In this document: positions 63,490 through 64,000 of the stretch, piece after piece | Layout: each line of letters starts with the position of its first letter | Position numbering within the stretch: position 1 is the first letter of the stretch | Assembly: GCA_013398955.1 (NCBI GenBank) | Contig: VWPU01001211.1 | Span: 54,454 to 118,453 of the forward strand | Length of the DNA: 64,000 bases | Direction of reading: 5' to 3' | DNA from: Callaeas wilsoni | Lineage: Eukaryota > Chordata > Aves > Passeriformes > Callaeidae | Translations under genes and position numbers: made by a program | The notes under the pieces: generated by a model | What the model was told of the DNA's origin: nothing | Database searches by the model: none | What the model saw: the letters and a program-made list of their open reading frames with translations, nothing else

Positions 63490-64000
63490 CTGCCTTGCCG
63501 TGATCATCTAAGGCATCCGCAGTCGAAGCGGCTGCACCTTCTCACACCTGCCCTGAGCCGGGATTTTCGTTTGCAGCCCAGAGCCCCTGTCCTCTCCCTT
63601 CTTCCACGAAACCCCGAGCCATTCCGCCGGGCGCCGCGGCCCGGGGCAGCCCCCGAGCACCTCCCCGCGCCGCGCAGCACCCCAGCCCACGGCCCCCTGC
63701 CGCTGCCATCGCTGCCTTGCTGGGCCCATTTCCCCCATCCGCAGCCAGAGAACCAGGCTCTCCCCGCGCCAGGTGCGCCTCTTTTAAATTTTTTTTTCCC
63801 CTACGGTGGCGGGGGAGAGCAAAATTAAATTGGCTGCACATTTGAACGCAAGTGAGCAGCATCTTCTGGAATGCACCTGCGAAGACAGCCCAGCGAGCCG
63901 GGCGCCTGTGGGAGGTCGGTCGGTCGGGCGTGCCGCCCTTTCCGCCCCTACTCCGGCCGGCCCGGTCCCGGCTCAAAGCGGCCCCGCCGCCGCCGCCCGC
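63490..64000. promoter_or_regulatory. CpG island, truncated by the window edge
   Basis: Composition shifts sharply to GC-rich with dense CpGs, for example CGGGCGCCGCGGCCCGG near 63630 and repeated CCG units at the last 20 bases. CCGCCC-type GC boxes occur near 63938 and 63990, and three GGTC units lie around 63915-63928. CpG islands of this kind mark vertebrate gene promoters. The island continues beyond base 64000, so the transcription start and direction cannot be fixed. Several overlapping open frames exist on both strands (63508-63976 and 63571-63828), but open frames in GC-rich DNA are expected because stop codons are rare, and none resembles a protein I know. Confidence 0.85.
63781..63833 (-). 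promoter_or_regulatory. Possible minus-strand core promoter (CCAAT and TATA-like)
   Basis: On the minus strand a CCAAT box (63833-63829, in GCAGCCAATTT) is followed about 41 bp downstream by TTTAAAAG (63788-63781), a weak TATA-like box. This order and spacing would place a leftward start near 63755. A CAG/GTGTGAG splice-donor-like site follows at 63548/63547, allowing a first exon of roughly 200 bp. The pattern is suggestive only, because CpG-island promoters usually lack TATA boxes. Confidence 0.3.

Noticed and set aside
63508..63976. Minus-strand frames of 144 and 76 codons in the CpG island
   Set aside because: GC-rich DNA has few stop codons, so long frames are expected. The translations are low-complexity Arg/Gly/Ala-rich with no family resemblance.
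1..64000. CRISPR array, bacterial operon, plasmid or phage content
   Set aside because: There are no regularly spaced repeats, no dense coding frames and no ribosome-binding-site pattern. The CR1, MIR and LTR sequences place this in a bird nuclear genome.

Overview
The window looks like a stretch of bird nuclear genome, most likely a songbird. The evidence is avian-type CR1 LINE 3' fragments, a solo retroviral LTR of a kind I associate with songbirds, a few decayed MIR-like fragments, and AT-rich, CpG-poor background DNA with short microsatellites. No bacterial, organellar or exogenous viral gene organisation is visible. I could not identify a protein-coding exon, tRNA, rRNA or known small RNA. 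The longest open frame is 180 codons and resembles nothing I know, and open frames of this size can arise by chance in 64 kb. I therefore annotate the window as intergenic or deep intronic DNA.

Layout. 1-1820 is plain AT-rich DNA. 1820-2360 is a small GC- and CpG-enriched segment with an ISRE-like motif, followed at 2412-2464 by one copy of an unidentified short repeat whose second copy lies 15 kb away at 17701-17761. 2470-23870 is single-copy DNA interrupted by a CR1 fragment (7401-7818, plus), a MIR-like fragment (about 14229-14262) and simple repeats. A second CR1 (23871-24152, minus) and a very short third one (35389-35468, minus) lie further on. Between them, 27740-27990 carries a perfect DR1 nuclear-receptor motif, a perfect paired-homeodomain P3 palindrome and a TAATTA core within about 100 bp, the best enhancer candidate here. 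41421-41517 is a (GAAAAA)n array. 42377-42929 is a complete solo LTR with a 5-bp target-site duplication. A MIR-like fragment at about 44997-45085, a 20-bp perfect palindrome at 45936-45955, a CA repeat at 54071-54113 and another MIR-like scrap at about 58072-58110 follow.

The right edge, about 63490-64000, changes abruptly into a dense CpG island that continues past the window. It is the one place that looks like a promoter. On the minus strand it has a CCAAT box, a TTTAAAAG TATA-like box and a possible splice donor, so a leftward transcript is possible, but a rightward gene starting beyond base 64000 is equally possible.

The overall picture is a low-repeat, gene-poor interval next to a CpG-island promoter, as is common around developmental regulators. 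That last step is inference. No gene can be named from this sequence.
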